Notes under the pieces: model-generated | Told to the model about the DNA's origin: nothing | What the model saw: the letters and a program-made list of their open reading frames with translations, nothing else | Database searches by the model: none | Shown here: positions 24,617 to 34,581 of the stretch, piece by piece | Numbering within the stretch: position 1 is the stretch's first letter | Layout of the letters: every line of letters begins with the position of its first letter | Assembly: GCA_949152475.1 (NCBI GenBank) | Contig: OX424562.1 | Coordinates: 24,738,209 to 24,802,208 of the forward strand | Origin: Terebella lapidaria | Lineage: Eukaryota; Annelida; Polychaeta; Terebellida; Terebellidae | Reading direction: 5' to 3' | DNA: 64,000 nt | Program-made: the position numbers and the translations under genes

Positions 24617-27306
24617 TATACCCACATTTATCGTCGCTGAAACGGTGCGGTTCAAGTTGATATAAATAACGGTTATGATGGGTCGACCTGTGGGTCAAGA
24701 TTCTTCAAGAGTGCTGGTACATTGGGTATAAGGAGTATGTCCCAAATGGAATCAATTCTGAGGGCAAGTGGAAGTAAATATTTCCGACAGTTTGTAATGG
24801 CTTTCAGTAGAGCAGGTACATGGACATTAATTCACTTGTTGATTCATACTTGACATGCGTTATGTGTTTATTGCCATGGCAAGATTATGAGCAAAGCAAC
24901 AACCAAAAACGACATATACATGCATTCACAAAAAAGTACCACCGAAGAACGCATCTAAAACAAAGTCAGCAATAATGTTGAAAATTATGAAACAATTGTC
25001 GTTTTATTTTAAGATGCCATTGAAGATCGTTTGCAGCTTTGGAGCATTGTGGCTAAAATATGGTAATCAATAATAGTTATTCAAATACGTGTCAAGACAG
25101 GCTCTGGATATTAAATGTGAATGAATTAATCAAAGATAATTTGATTATTGATTTATCAACTATTTCGGGTTTGGTGGTCTCGGAATTAAGGCCGTTATAA
25201 TTAAAATCAATAAAGCTGGACAAAAGCAGCGATTAGTCACCTTACAAATGAAAACGTCTCCCAATACTGCTAAATTTAGTACATAGGAAGCATAGGTGAT
25301 CAAAAGCAATTCACTGGTGTGACGACGATTTGTCACCATGCATGACTCCAGACAACGCAAGTGACAGCAAATGAAATACAACTGCAATGCCTTTCAAATT
25401 GACGGCATGAACAATGCAACTGATGCTGAAACAACAAGATCTGATATCAGTGGTATAATAAATGTTTAAAAAAATAACACACGCAATAAACATGAGTAAC
25501 TCAATGAAAATACAGTGTTCCATAGAATTCAACGAAAAAGTATGTTTCTTTTTGGTGGATCTTTTTTTTGGTAGCAAAACAATGATACTCTCATATAACT
25601 CGTTTTACGCTCGCATAATTCGACTGCTGTTACGACTGTCACACTCATAGCTATGAAAACTGGGTAATATATGTTGAAAATGAGTTCAGAATGGTATATT
25701 GCTGAAGGGTCGTGTTGTAATTTTGCAACCACTTCCAAGTGGGGCCTGGTGGGGGCACATCCGTCATGTCTTATATAGCTTTCACACATGCTAAAATATA
25801 ATTATGTAATACCCTTTTGTTCATGAGTGTTTACGTCTTCAGAACATATTTCGTGTAAATAATATTCAGCTACACACATTTATACCAATGCTATAAGTAG
25901 ACAGATACAGTAAGTTTGCTTTGTTTAAAAAAACACTTGATTCGCCATACCATATGTCATTTACAAAGCTGACATGTTACTGGTTTAAAACAAGTATTCA
26001 CATGCACACTTCCCATATAGATTTGGGATATTCAGTGATATTCTGGCTAAATTGAAGTTAGTATTGTCTGTGCACAAAATATGTGACAACATAGATTTAT
26101 AGGAACACTGTCAGAGCACATATCTAATGACTAAATTAACTATCTTTGATAAGTCTATATATATTTTTGCAGTTTTCACTTCGATATATCAATTGCAAAA
26201 CTAGTATACTGCATGTTTATTGCATGTACCCACCGACAACATGCTATAAGTAGAATGTCAGAATAGAAGATAATAGGTCAGATTGATGGCAGCGACAAGT
26301 CAGATAACAACGAGAACGGATGTTGTTGTGTGGGTAACTTTGAGACGTCAGTCACTGTGTGTCGTGACAATGAGGCGTCATAGACGGGTTACCCTGACAC
26401 AATGGATGAAGTTATCTCATCCAAGAATAATGGCACGATTTCACATACATGGTCTGCTCACACACAATATTGTGTAGTTTGTTCCAACACATTTTCCATA
26501 ACATACATTCAGAATTTAATGTATCCATGGGGTACATTTTTATTTTCAATTCCTGAAATAATGTTTCATATTCTCGTTATATTATCATTTACTACTAGTA
26601 TGATAAGAGAAAAATGTAAACATGTCATTACAGCATATCGTGTGTCTGTCAACGACAAAAAGAATGTAATAGAGAATGACCGATGGTGTTCTTGATTCAA
26701 TAGTGGAGATAAATAGTTCCAAATATGCATGAGATGTCACCATTAAAGCAATTCACTGGTAGACATGTCCAATATATCATAGTCAGTAGTGGTTCTCGAA
26801 ATGGATAGCTCAATTATCCCGATTCAACTGAATATTACGTACATAACGTTCGTATTGATAGTACAATTGCGGAATTGAGAAAACGTTTGATTGTTTAGTA
26901 TGCGTTTTACATACTGGAGCACATATAAGTAAGTATGTAGTAATCAACCTATTACCACCAACACAGCCAGAATAGATGATAGAAATAACAAACCTAAGTA
27001 CAACATTTTTGGGATAAAAATGAAGCCCAACCGAACATTTACAACCAAAAATCATACTGGCGTCATCAGGGACAGACAGTGTGTAAAAATAGATTTTTTC
27101 TACTGTACACTAGATGGAACAACTATGAAACTACCCAACAAGCTACTAGAACAGTATAGAACACTGTAACAAACTCTTGCAATATGTGTATACGGCCACT
27201 GCATAAGTATATAATCACAAGCCAGAAGGTTATTGAGTTTACGGTATCCTCATATATCAAATGAGTATATAATTGTAGAATATCATAAGTTATAATGCTG
27301 TACAAT

Positions 27307-27316
27307 AAACAACTGC
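27307..27316. repeat. Target-site duplication of LINE copy A, left
   Basis: AAACAACTGC precedes the LINE and recurs right after its poly(A) at 34579-34588. The related unit at 2895-2910 has one ACAACTGC, which is the empty site. Confidence 0.9.
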
Positions 27317-27626
27317 GACTTAAAGCATGGCAGCGCCGATCGTGTAATCTCAAAGTGCTCTGCAGAAAACTGCCGATAAACGCAGTAAGATTCGCAAAGG
27401 ATGTGACTCTCACAACACAGTAACTGTCTAAAGATGCGTGGAACTGGACATTAACATCAGATTGTGTGTTCACCCAGCAGACCTAACATAATCTTCGGAT
27501 AGAAAAAATCGACATTTTACGCAAGACATTCGCATTGCCCATACACAATATACATCGCGGCGAGGAAGACGCAGCGAACCGTGACCGGCTGACGGTGGTC
27601 ACATACATAGCTACACAGACTGTTGT
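27317..27626 (+). promoter_or_regulatory. 5' UTR / presumed internal promoter of LINE copy A
   Basis: About 310 bp lie between the exact 5' end of the insertion and the ORF1 ATG. A full-length LINE must carry its promoter here, which is inference from family biology. I recognise no specific promoter motif. Confidence 0.45.
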
Positions 27627-28910
27627 ATGGAAAGTAACAATACTACCACACAGGGCTCCACCCCCTCAAGCTCTAGGAAACGCAATCGCTCACAAGTATC
27701 ACCAGCGCTCTGTGAAGCTAACAAAATGCCAAAGCAGGAACTGGCCAACGCTCCGCGGTGGGCACAAGAAATGTACAGCGGCCTGACCGCCCAGATACAG
27801 GAGGTAAAGATTGACATCGAGGGCGTCAAGGAAAAACTCAGTGTCCTAACAAAGGACGTATCCAAGCATGATCAGCAAATCAACGACATTGTTGTTGAAA
27901 ATGAACGATTGCACAAACAAATCGAAAAACTTGAAACTGACAAGGCTAATGTACATGACAAGGTCCTTCTCCTAGAGTCATATTCTATGCGCAAACAGCT
28001 GCTAATCCACGGACTTCCCGAAAAAACATGGGAAAGTGAGCTACAATCTGAAGCCACAGTCCGCATCTACCTGAAAACTTCACTGAAGCTTGATCCAGAC
28101 AACATCGATTTCGACCGTGTTCATCGAGTGGGTCCTAAGATCACGTCCAGACGACAGACCCACAACAGAACAGTCAAGCCGAGGCCCATCATTGTCAGTT
28201 TCCTGCGGTCAAGCGACAAGCAAAAAGTGTGGAACGCAAGAAACACACAACCTGACGAGTCTGACCAATCACAGCCCCAGCAGTCCGATATCTACATCAC
28301 TCGACATTACCCGGCGGAGATACGAGCACGCAGGAAAGTCCTGACGCCGATATTGTCTGCTGCAAAATCCATGTCAAAATACAAAGACCACTGCTACATC
28401 CGAGAGGACAAACTTGTGATTTTTGACATACCGTACACAGTGAAAACATTGCATCTCCTTCCCGATGACCTCGACCCCCGAAAACTGTCCACTCCGACCA
28501 TAAATGAGACCACATATTTCTGGGGACGCAACTCTCCATTATCCAACCACTATCCTTGTGACATCGAGATAAACGGCACCTTGTATAACTGCTCCGAACA
28601 GTTCTACCTTCATCAGCTAGCGCTCCATGTCAACGACACGGGAGCTGCAAACGCAATATTGAACGCCGATGACCCCGCAGCCCAGAAAGCCATAGCAAAC
28701 AAGATCAACTACGATTATAAAAAGTGGCTAGAAATAGCGCCGAGGGTGATGGAAAAAGGCCTCCAAGCCAAGTTCGATCAGAACAAAAACTTGTGTTCCT
28801 TCCTCGTGTCGACAGGTAACACTACCCTCGCTGAAGCCTCACCTACCGACAAATTCTGGGGGATTGGCATGTCTCTTGAAGCTGTAAGGAAAGCCGACGA
28901 CCCAATCTGA
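27627..28910 (+). CDS. LINE ORF1 protein: coiled coil, RRM, CTD and NADAR domain (copy A)
   Basis: The 427-residue product starts with a basic Ser-rich head (RKRNRSQ, residues 17-23). A coiled coil follows at about 50-118. Next comes an L1-type RRM at about 119-205, with YSMRKQLLIHGLPE, FDRVHRVG and PRPIIVSFLRSSDKQ. The L1 C-terminal RNA-binding domain is at about 220-283 (DIYITRHYPAEIRARRK, REDKLVI). From about 296 it enters a NADAR/YbiA-like domain: FWGRNSPLSN, CSEQFYLHQ (candidate catalytic Glu324), W367, GLQAKF and ASPTDKFWGIG. A TGA at 28908 ends it, but the same frame continues TGQNQLGELLKSIRNKL to 28967. That is the normal last NADAR motif, and copy B has TGG (Trp) at this place. The TGA is therefore a late nonsense mutation removing about 19 residues. 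Expected role: binding LINE RNA; the glycosidase role is inferred. Confidence 0.9.
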   Translation: MESNNTTTQGSTPSSSRKRNRSQVSPALCEANKMPKQELANAPRWAQEMYSGLTAQIQEVKIDIEGVKEKLSVLTKDVSKHDQQINDIVVENERLHKQIEKLETDKANVHDKVLLLESYSMRKQLLIHGLPEKTWESELQSEATVRIYLKTSLKLDPDNIDFDRVHRVGPKITSRRQTHNRTVKPRPIIVSFLRSSDKQKVWNARNTQPDESDQSQPQQSDIYITRHYPAEIRARRKVLTPILSAAKSMSKYKDHCYIREDKLVIFDIPYTVKTLHLLPDDLDPRKLSTPTINETTYFWGRNSPLSNHYPCDIEINGTLYNCSEQFYLHQLALHVNDTGAANAILNADDPAAQKAIANKINYDYKKWLEIAPRVMEKGLQAKFDQNKNLCSFLVSTGNTTLAEASPTDKFWGIGMSLEAVRKADDPI

Positions 28911-28998
28911 ACAGGCCAGAATCAACTAGGCGAGCTGCTGAAAAGCATCCGGAACAAACTACAGTGAACACAGACTGATATCAGAGTGACTCGAAACG

Positions 28999-29649
28999 AT
29001 GCCGCCTTCAAAACGGTACTGTCCTATCCGTCATATTTATGACGATATGCACGTTAAACTCACAGGACCTAAGTGCCACTACAGACACACTCTATACAAG
29101 TGGCCCGGGCATATTGGGAACAATTACACCATTCTGAGCGATAGTATCTGTAAATTCATCAGAAATACCCGATACACTTGTGTTCAAGCATTTCCTGGCG
29201 CACGAATTGAAACATTGAAACGTCACATCAGAATGTACGGCGCCAGAGTAAAATCTTTCAAACTGATTATACTGCACGTCGGGACCAATAACCTCGCATC
29301 CTGCTCGGCCGAACACATCACGCAAGTCTACGATCAGCTGGTGCAGGAAATCAAAGTGCTCAATCCACTCGCAAAGATCGCCATCTCCGCCATAATACCC
29401 CGTCCAAAGGATACATCCACGGAAGACGCCGTCCGTCAGGAAGTCAATACGCGCCTCCGTAGACTATCCAAGTCGCGCGGTTGTCACTTCCTGTACACGT
29501 GGAGGCCCTTCATCCAACAAGACAAAACCGTCGACCGTACCATGTTCGCGCGGGACGGACTCCATCTCAGCTACAAAGGAACCTCAGCACTGAAACTGTT
29601 CTTCGACGGTACGGTTACAAGACTACGAGGTCAGTTGGACAAGTCCTAA
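28999..29649 (+). CDS. LINE-encoded SGNH/GDSL esterase (copy A)
   Basis: The 216-residue protein has the SGNH hydrolase blocks in order. Block I is ILSDSICKFI, with nucleophile Ser49 in SDS instead of the usual GDS. Block II is AFPGARIE (Gly67). Block III is HVGTNNL (Gly95, Asn97/98). Block V is DGLHLSYKG, giving the catalytic Asp186 and His189. Family members hydrolyse esters such as acyl or acetyl groups; the substrate here is unknown. The gene starts 31 bp after the ancestral ORF1 stop, in another frame, so it probably needs reinitiation or an internal entry site. SGNH domains are established in ORF1 proteins of CR1-type LINEs, where they may act on membranes or RNP delivery. Here the domain is a gene of its own. 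The frame is intact and matches copy B throughout. Confidence 0.9.
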   Translation: MPPSKRYCPIRHIYDDMHVKLTGPKCHYRHTLYKWPGHIGNNYTILSDSICKFIRNTRYTCVQAFPGARIETLKRHIRMYGARVKSFKLIILHVGTNNLASCSAEHITQVYDQLVQEIKVLNPLAKIAISAIIPRPKDTSTEDAVRQEVNTRLRRLSKSRGCHFLYTWRPFIQQDKTVDRTMFARDGLHLSYKGTSALKLFFDGTVTRLRGQLDKS

Positions 29650-29900
29650 AGGAAAAACTTCATCAGTTTTAAAGTTCTGTACCAAACGTACTCTTACTAC
29701 TAGGTTAGTAATTTTCTTTTTTTGTATTATTTCTATTATAGACAACGTCGTACATCCGTTAATATATCAGGCGATCTATAGACTTAGTATAAAATGTACG
29801 TGCCTTATATCATGTACCCTCAGGCGAGATCCAGTATAGTGGTACAGCATAGTATACAAAAAATGAATGTGTGTCCTTGGTGAGTACCTTTGCCGCGGGC

Positions 29901-30012
29901 TGGCGTGGCCATCTCTTCAGTCTGTCTGGGATTGCAGGTGAGCTTGTGCTTGTACTTGGCCCAGCTGACTGTCGATGTGGAACCTCCAGTCCCAACGGTA
30001 ATCTTCCTCACA
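29901..30012 (+). promoter_or_regulatory. Hairpin repeat R1 of LINE copy A
   Basis: This ~110-bp block repeats at 30208-30319. Its core at 29930-29961 reads GATTGCAGGTGAGC, loop TTGT, then GCTTGTACTTGGCC. In RNA, GUGAGC can pair with GCUUGU (two Watson-Crick G-C pairs, A-U and G-U wobbles) closing a 4-base loop, with CAG opposite CUUG below it. CAGGTGAG also matches a 5' splice-site consensus. Confidence 0.65.
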
Positions 30013-30207
30013 TCGCCCATAAATAGCCATGAATTCTAGTTTGTGACAGTTTGTGACAGCATAGGTATCTGTGGATGTGTCCTCACGTGTAATATGTAAT
30101 TGTACATCCATACGTATGTCTCTGTGAAATCAATACATCAAAAAGAAATATGTATAAGCTGAAATGGCGGTTGCATGGTACCAAACTGTGAGTATTGTTG
30201 TCGGTGA

Positions 30208-30319
30208 CTGGCGTGCCCATTTCTTCAGTCTATCTGGGATTGCAGGTGAGCTCGTGCTTGTACTTGGCCTAGCTTACTGTCGGCGTGGGCCCTCCAGTCC
30301 AAACGGTAATCCCCTCACA
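30208..30319 (+). promoter_or_regulatory. Hairpin repeat R2 of LINE copy A
   Basis: Second direct copy of R1, 308 bp downstream. The core at 30238-30269 differs from R1 only in the loop (TCGT instead of TTGT); the rest of the block has several substitutions. It ends about 210 bp before the RT start codon. Confidence 0.65.
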
Positions 30320-30531
30320 GTGTTATCACTAATGCCACATCCCTGTGCAATCACTCACACAATTATGTCACACTATGATGGCAGTATCTCAGAGCATCGC
30401 ACGCCACATCGGTCTGCACTAATTAAAATACTAACTAAGATGTTCATCATTACTCTAATGACTGTCCTTTATATTTTGTGTTTCTCATCATACATACTAA
30501 CCAGTACCGACCTACTTCACAACTATACATC

Positions 30532-33500
30532 ATGGATAACTTAGCCTTAAATTCTCTTAATGTACGCGGCATACGAACAGACAAAAGAAAGCGAATCAGC
30601 ATATTTTCTACCATCGCTAATGAGCACAAAGCAATAACGTTCCTACAGGAAACACATAGCTCTCCAGATATAGAAAATAAATGGAAAAACGAATGGGGCG
30701 GGGATATTGTATTTGCCCACGGGACTCCCCGAAGTAAAGGTGTAGCAATTCTAATACCCAGAAACCTAGAATATACAATAATATCTGACTTTAAAGATTC
30801 AGAAGGTCGTTTCATAATTCTTGAGATTTCGTGTCTAAACAATGTTTTTGTGCTCGTAAACGTATACGCACCAACGCAGCTAAGCGAAAATAACCAAATA
30901 CGTTTTATAGAAAAACTAATGGACTGTCTGACTAAGTACGACGGAAAAAATCTCATACTAGGAGGCGATTTCAATATTGTTCTCGACCCATCCCTAGATA
31001 AGAAAGGAGGCAATACGAGCATGAACAGCTCATTCAGATTTAGAAAGTGTATGGAAAGTTTAATGGAATCCTACCAGCTAAGCGACATATGGCGAGTTTT
31101 AAATGAAAGCAAGTTCATGTTCACATGGCAATGTAAAGCAAAAAACATATACTGTCGCTTAGATTACTGGTTAATTTCAGATCATCTAATCAATACAATC
31201 GACAAGACAGATATCATGCCATGTTCCTTGTCAGATCATAGCCTCATAGAACTTAGTTTAAAGGGATCACCCAATTCAAAACGCGGCCCCGGGTATTGGA
31301 AATTTAATAACATGCTGTTAAGAGACACTCGCTATATAACCCTCATAAAAAAAGTTATACAGGATAATATTGATAAATACAACATTGAAGATAAAGGATT
31401 AAAGTGGGAAATGATCAAAATGGAAATTCGGAATGCCACAATAATGTACAGTAAACATAAATCGGCTGATCTAGCCAAATCTAAATCAGACCTCGAGAAT
31501 AAAATTAAAAACTTGCACGAAAACCTGGCTAATGGTGTAAATATAGACCAGAATAACGAGCAATTAAAAGCATATGAGCAAGAATTAAATAGCTTAAAAT
31601 TAGAACACGCAAGCGGTGTCATAATGCGATCCAGAGCGCAATGGTTCGAAGAAGGTGAAAAGAATACTTCTTATTTCCTAAATCTAGAAAAGCGGAACTA
31701 TGTTAACAAAACAATAACGCAGCTAACTGTAAATGGAAAAAGCATTGTGCATCCCCATGAAATCCTTGAGCAAGAAAGAATATTCTACGAAAATCTCTAC
31801 AAGGAAACAAGCAAAAACCCCAGAAACCATGAACACTATATGTATATGTTAAACAACCGCAACATTCCACGATTAACCCCTAACCAAAATCAAGACAGTA
31901 ACATAGTTATAACTGAAACATCATGCGGCAATGCCCTTAAAAATTTGAAAAATGGAAAAACACCAGGAATAGATGGCCTATCAAGCGACTTTTACAAATT
32001 CTTCTGGCCTGATATAAAGACCTTAGTGAAAGAATCAATCGCCTACGCCTTCGAGAAGGGCGAATTATCAATAAATCAGAAGCGTGGCATTCTAACATTA
32101 ATACCCAAAAAAGGGAAAGATAGACTACATCTAAAAAATTGGAGACCCCTGAGTTTACTTGCAACGGATTATAAAATAATAGCTAAAATAATTGCACAAA
32201 CTTTAGCCCCACTCCTACCCACGGTCATAAAAAATGACCAAAATGCATATATAAAAGGCAGATATATAGGTGAAAATATTAGAACCACGGAAGACATTAT
32301 TCATTATTGCAAAATCCGAAATCTCTCTGCTATAATTCTTCTAATCGACTTTGAAAAAGCCTTCGATACAGTAAGATGGCAATTTCTATTCGACAGTCTA
32401 AAGTCTTTCAACTTGAGTAGGAACCTCATTAAATGGGTAAAGATTCTGTACACACATATAAACAGTGTTATAATAAATAATGGTTACTCTTCGAGAGGAT
32501 TCAATATTGAACGTGGAGTAAGGCAAGGATGTCCCCTATCTGCTTATCTGTTCATCTTAATTGTTGAAATCATGGCAATAGAAATAAGAGCGAATAAAAA
32601 TATTAGAGGAATTAAACTAAAAACTAAAGAAGTGAAAATTAGCCAATTTGCTGACGATACCACCCTATATCTCCTCGACTACGACTCAATAAAACATGTG
32701 AAACTATTCTTACACACTTTCTATCAGTGCTCTGGACTCCGAGCGAACATGGACAAAACGCAGGCATACTTAATCGGCAAGCACATGAAACGCTTCAAAG
32801 AAAACGACGACCTACAATGGAAACAAGGTCCAATACCTACCCTAGGGATATATATTTGCGATACTGAAATTGAAAATCAAAAGCTTAATTTTGACCCCAA
32901 AACAAAACAAATAAAAACCCTCCTAAATATCTGGAAACAGCGTAGCCTATCATTAAAGGGAAAAATCACTATAATCAACTCATTACTAGCCTCGACAATA
33001 GTTTACCAGTGTAGTAACATAGTAACCCCTCCATGTGTTATCAAAGAACTCGATAGCTTGTTTTTCGAGTTCTTATGGAACGGGAAGAAACACAAAATCT
33101 CCAAAACAACAATCATCAAACAAGTTGAAGATGGCGGCCTGAAAATGATAGATATAGATGCTAAAATAAAATCTCTAAAATTCTCCTGGTTCAAACGAGC
33201 GCTCACAAACCCGGGCAGTACTTGGAAAATTATTTTGGACGAAATCATAAACATACCTTTCGATTATATTGTACAGTGCAGAAGTAATTGTGTTATCAAA
33301 AACATGCCTACTTTTTACCAAGAAATATTGACCACTCTACATCAATTAAGCTATCTAAATTATGATATGGGACTCGAGTTGAACGAACTAAATCTCTGGT
33401 ATAACCCAAACATAATACTCGACAAGCAACCTATATACTGGAAGAAATGGTTTGATGCAGGTATTCGCATAATGGGCGACCTCTTAGATGAGACCAACAA

Positions 33501-34317
33501 TTTCCTAACCCTCGAAAAATTTAAACAGAAATACAACATAAAATGCAACTTTCTTGACTACGTGCGTCTCCTTGATGCAATACCCAGAGCCTGGCGTAAA
33601 AAACTAACGTGTAAACCAGATGAGTCTAAACTAGACCCAACAGCATCCTCAGTTGATAAATCAACGAATAACAATATCGTCGACCCCTTACTAACTAAAT
33701 CAAGAGAATTGTACTGGGCAATTATCAAGGGGAAAACACTTGCAACAGAGCCAACGTGCATCTCCAGGTGGAATAGATTATATGACATTTTATCAGAATC
33801 TTGGCCAACAATCTTCCAAACAGCTTTCCTATCATGTCGAGAAACTTATTTACAGTCATTCCAGTATCGAGTAATTCACAGAATAATCCCATGTAACGAA
33901 ACATTATACAACATGAAGGTAGCCAGCACGAACATTTGTACATATAAGCTATGTCATCAAAACGTCACTGACAGTATCCAACACCACCTAGTCACATGTC
34001 CACCTGTCAAAACTTTCTGGAATACTTTCACCCAGTGGTGGGATAACCTACATCAAAATAAAACTTTGAACATCAGCGAACAAGAAATAATATTAGGTAA
34101 ACCATGTGTCAGTGATGAAGACTATACTGTCAATTTTTGTATTATTCTGGCAAAAAATTTCATTCATAACTGTAAACTTAAGGAAACAGATATATTCTTC
34201 ATGTCTTTTTTAGCGATATTGAAATGTAAGCTAAGTACAGAAAAAGAGATACACGTTAATCTAGGTAAAGAGTCAATTTTCTATAATCGCTGGGGCCACC
34301 TTTATGACAACTTATAG
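30532..34317 (+). CDS. LINE ORF2: APE endonuclease and reverse transcriptase (copy A)
   Basis: From ATG 30532 the protein has 1261 residues, the same start context as copy B (LNSLNVRGIRTDKRKR). An upstream non-ATG extension is unlikely. Endonuclease, residues 1 to about 225: FLQETHS (catalytic Glu), VNVYAPTQ, GGDFNIVLDP, FTWQC, RLDYWLIS and CSLSDHSLIEL (SDH with the catalytic His). Reverse transcriptase, about 440-760: LIPKKGKD, NWRPLSLL, LIDFEKAFDTVRW (motif A), RGVRQGCPLSAYLF (motif B) and SQFADDTTLY (FADD catalytic pair near residue 706). A C-x4-C...H-x4-C cluster near residue 1137 matches the C-terminal Cys/His motif of L1-type ORF2. It nicks target DNA and primes reverse transcription of LINE RNA. 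No stop or frameshift; potentially functional. Confidence 0.95.
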   Translation: MDNLALNSLNVRGIRTDKRKRISIFSTIANEHKAITFLQETHSSPDIENKWKNEWGGDIVFAHGTPRSKGVAILIPRNLEYTIISDFKDSEGRFIILEISCLNNVFVLVNVYAPTQLSENNQIRFIEKLMDCLTKYDGKNLILGGDFNIVLDPSLDKKGGNTSMNSSFRFRKCMESLMESYQLSDIWRVLNESKFMFTWQCKAKNIYCRLDYWLISDHLINTIDKTDIMPCSLSDHSLIELSLKGSPNSKRGPGYWKFNNMLLRDTRYITLIKKVIQDNIDKYNIEDKGLKWEMIKMEIRNATIMYSKHKSADLAKSKSDLENKIKNLHENLANGVNIDQNNEQLKAYEQELNSLKLEHASGVIMRSRAQWFEEGEKNTSYFLNLEKRNYVNKTITQLTVNGKSIVHPHEILEQERIFYENLYKETSKNPRNHEHYMYMLNNRNIPRLTPNQNQDSNIVITETSCGNALKNLKNGKTPGIDGLSSDFYKFFWPDIKTLVKESIAYAFEKGELSINQKRGILTLIPKKGKDRLHLKNWRPLSLLATDYKIIAKIIAQTLAPLLPTVIKNDQNAYIKGRYIGENIRTTEDIIHYCKIRNLSAIILLIDFEKAFDTVRWQFLFDSLKSFNLSRNLIKWVKILYTHINSVIINNGYSSRGFNIERGVRQGCPLSAYLFILIVEIMAIEIRANKNIRGIKLKTKEVKISQFADDTTLYLLDYDSIKHVKLFLHTFYQCSGLRANMDKTQAYLIGKHMKRFKENDDLQWKQGPIPTLGIYICDTEIENQKLNFDPKTKQIKTLLNIWKQRSLSLKGKITIINSLLASTIVYQCSNIVTPPCVIKELDSLFFEFLWNGKKHKISKTTIIKQVEDGGLKMIDIDAKIKSLKFSWFKRALTNPGSTWKIILDEIINIPFDYIVQCRSNCVIKNMPTFYQEILTTLHQLSYLNYDMGLELNELNLWYNPNIILDKQPIYWKKWFDAGIRIMGDLLDETNNFLTLEKFKQKYNIKCNFLDYVRLLDAIPRAWRKKLTCKPDESKLDPTASSVDKSTNNNIVDPLLTKSRELYWAIIKGKTLATEPTCISRWNRLYDILSESWPTIFQTAFLSCRETYLQSFQYRVIHRIIPCNETLYNMKVASTNICTYKLCHQNVTDSIQHHLVTCPPVKTFWNTFTQWWDNLHQNKTLNISEQEIILGKPCVSDEDYTVNFCIILAKNFIHNCKLKETDIFFMSFLAILKCKLSTEKEIHVNLGKESIFYNRWGHLYDNL

Positions 34318-34547
34318 GTTGACATTCTATATTACTGTATCATGAACCTATCGTATGCCTGCTTATCAGCTCCATGTCGTAGCCTGTATTATTTAGTAAT
34401 TTACTGCTTGGTATAATCGTACACCGCCTACATCTCATATCCTATGATGCTGTATCCCATGATGACATTCCTGTATGCATTTATGTAAAGTTGTACGCCT
34501 TGTAGCACAAAATGTATGTATTATGTATGTATGTATGATGTGAAACA

Positions 34548-34581
34548 AATAAAGGATTCTCGATTAAAAAAAAAAAAAAAA
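34548..34581 (+). terminator. Poly(A) signal and poly(A) tail of LINE copy A
   Basis: AATAAA at 34548-34553 lies about 12 bp before the A-run at 34566-34581. The A-run runs into the second target duplication. Confidence 0.88.

Larger units (their letters stand above)
29650..30531 (+). other. Inter-gene region of LINE copy A
   Basis: 882 bp lie between the esterase stop and the RT start codon. I see no continuing domain in any frame. The region holds two direct repeats, about 29901-30012 and 30208-30319, described separately. Its length and repeated content are matched by the corresponding 796 bp of copy B. Confidence 0.75.
27317..34581 (+). mobile_element. L1/Tx1-like LINE, copy A: three genes with NADAR and SGNH domains
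   Basis: A complete non-LTR retrotransposon of about 7.26 kb. Its parts are a ~310-bp 5' UTR, ORF1 (27627), an SGNH esterase gene (28999), an 882-bp inter-gene region with two hairpin repeats, the endonuclease/RT gene (30532-34317), a ~230-bp 3' UTR with AATAAA at 34548, and poly(A). It is bounded by a 10-bp target duplication and absent from the two related units, so both ends are exact. Local GC is higher in ORF1 and the esterase than in the surrounding repeat. The only coding lesion I found is one nonsense codon near the end of ORF1. Confidence 0.93.

Noticed and set aside
30478-30531. Longer start for the copy A RT gene
   Set aside because: The extra 18 codons precede the ATG that aligns with the start of copy B and have no counterpart there.
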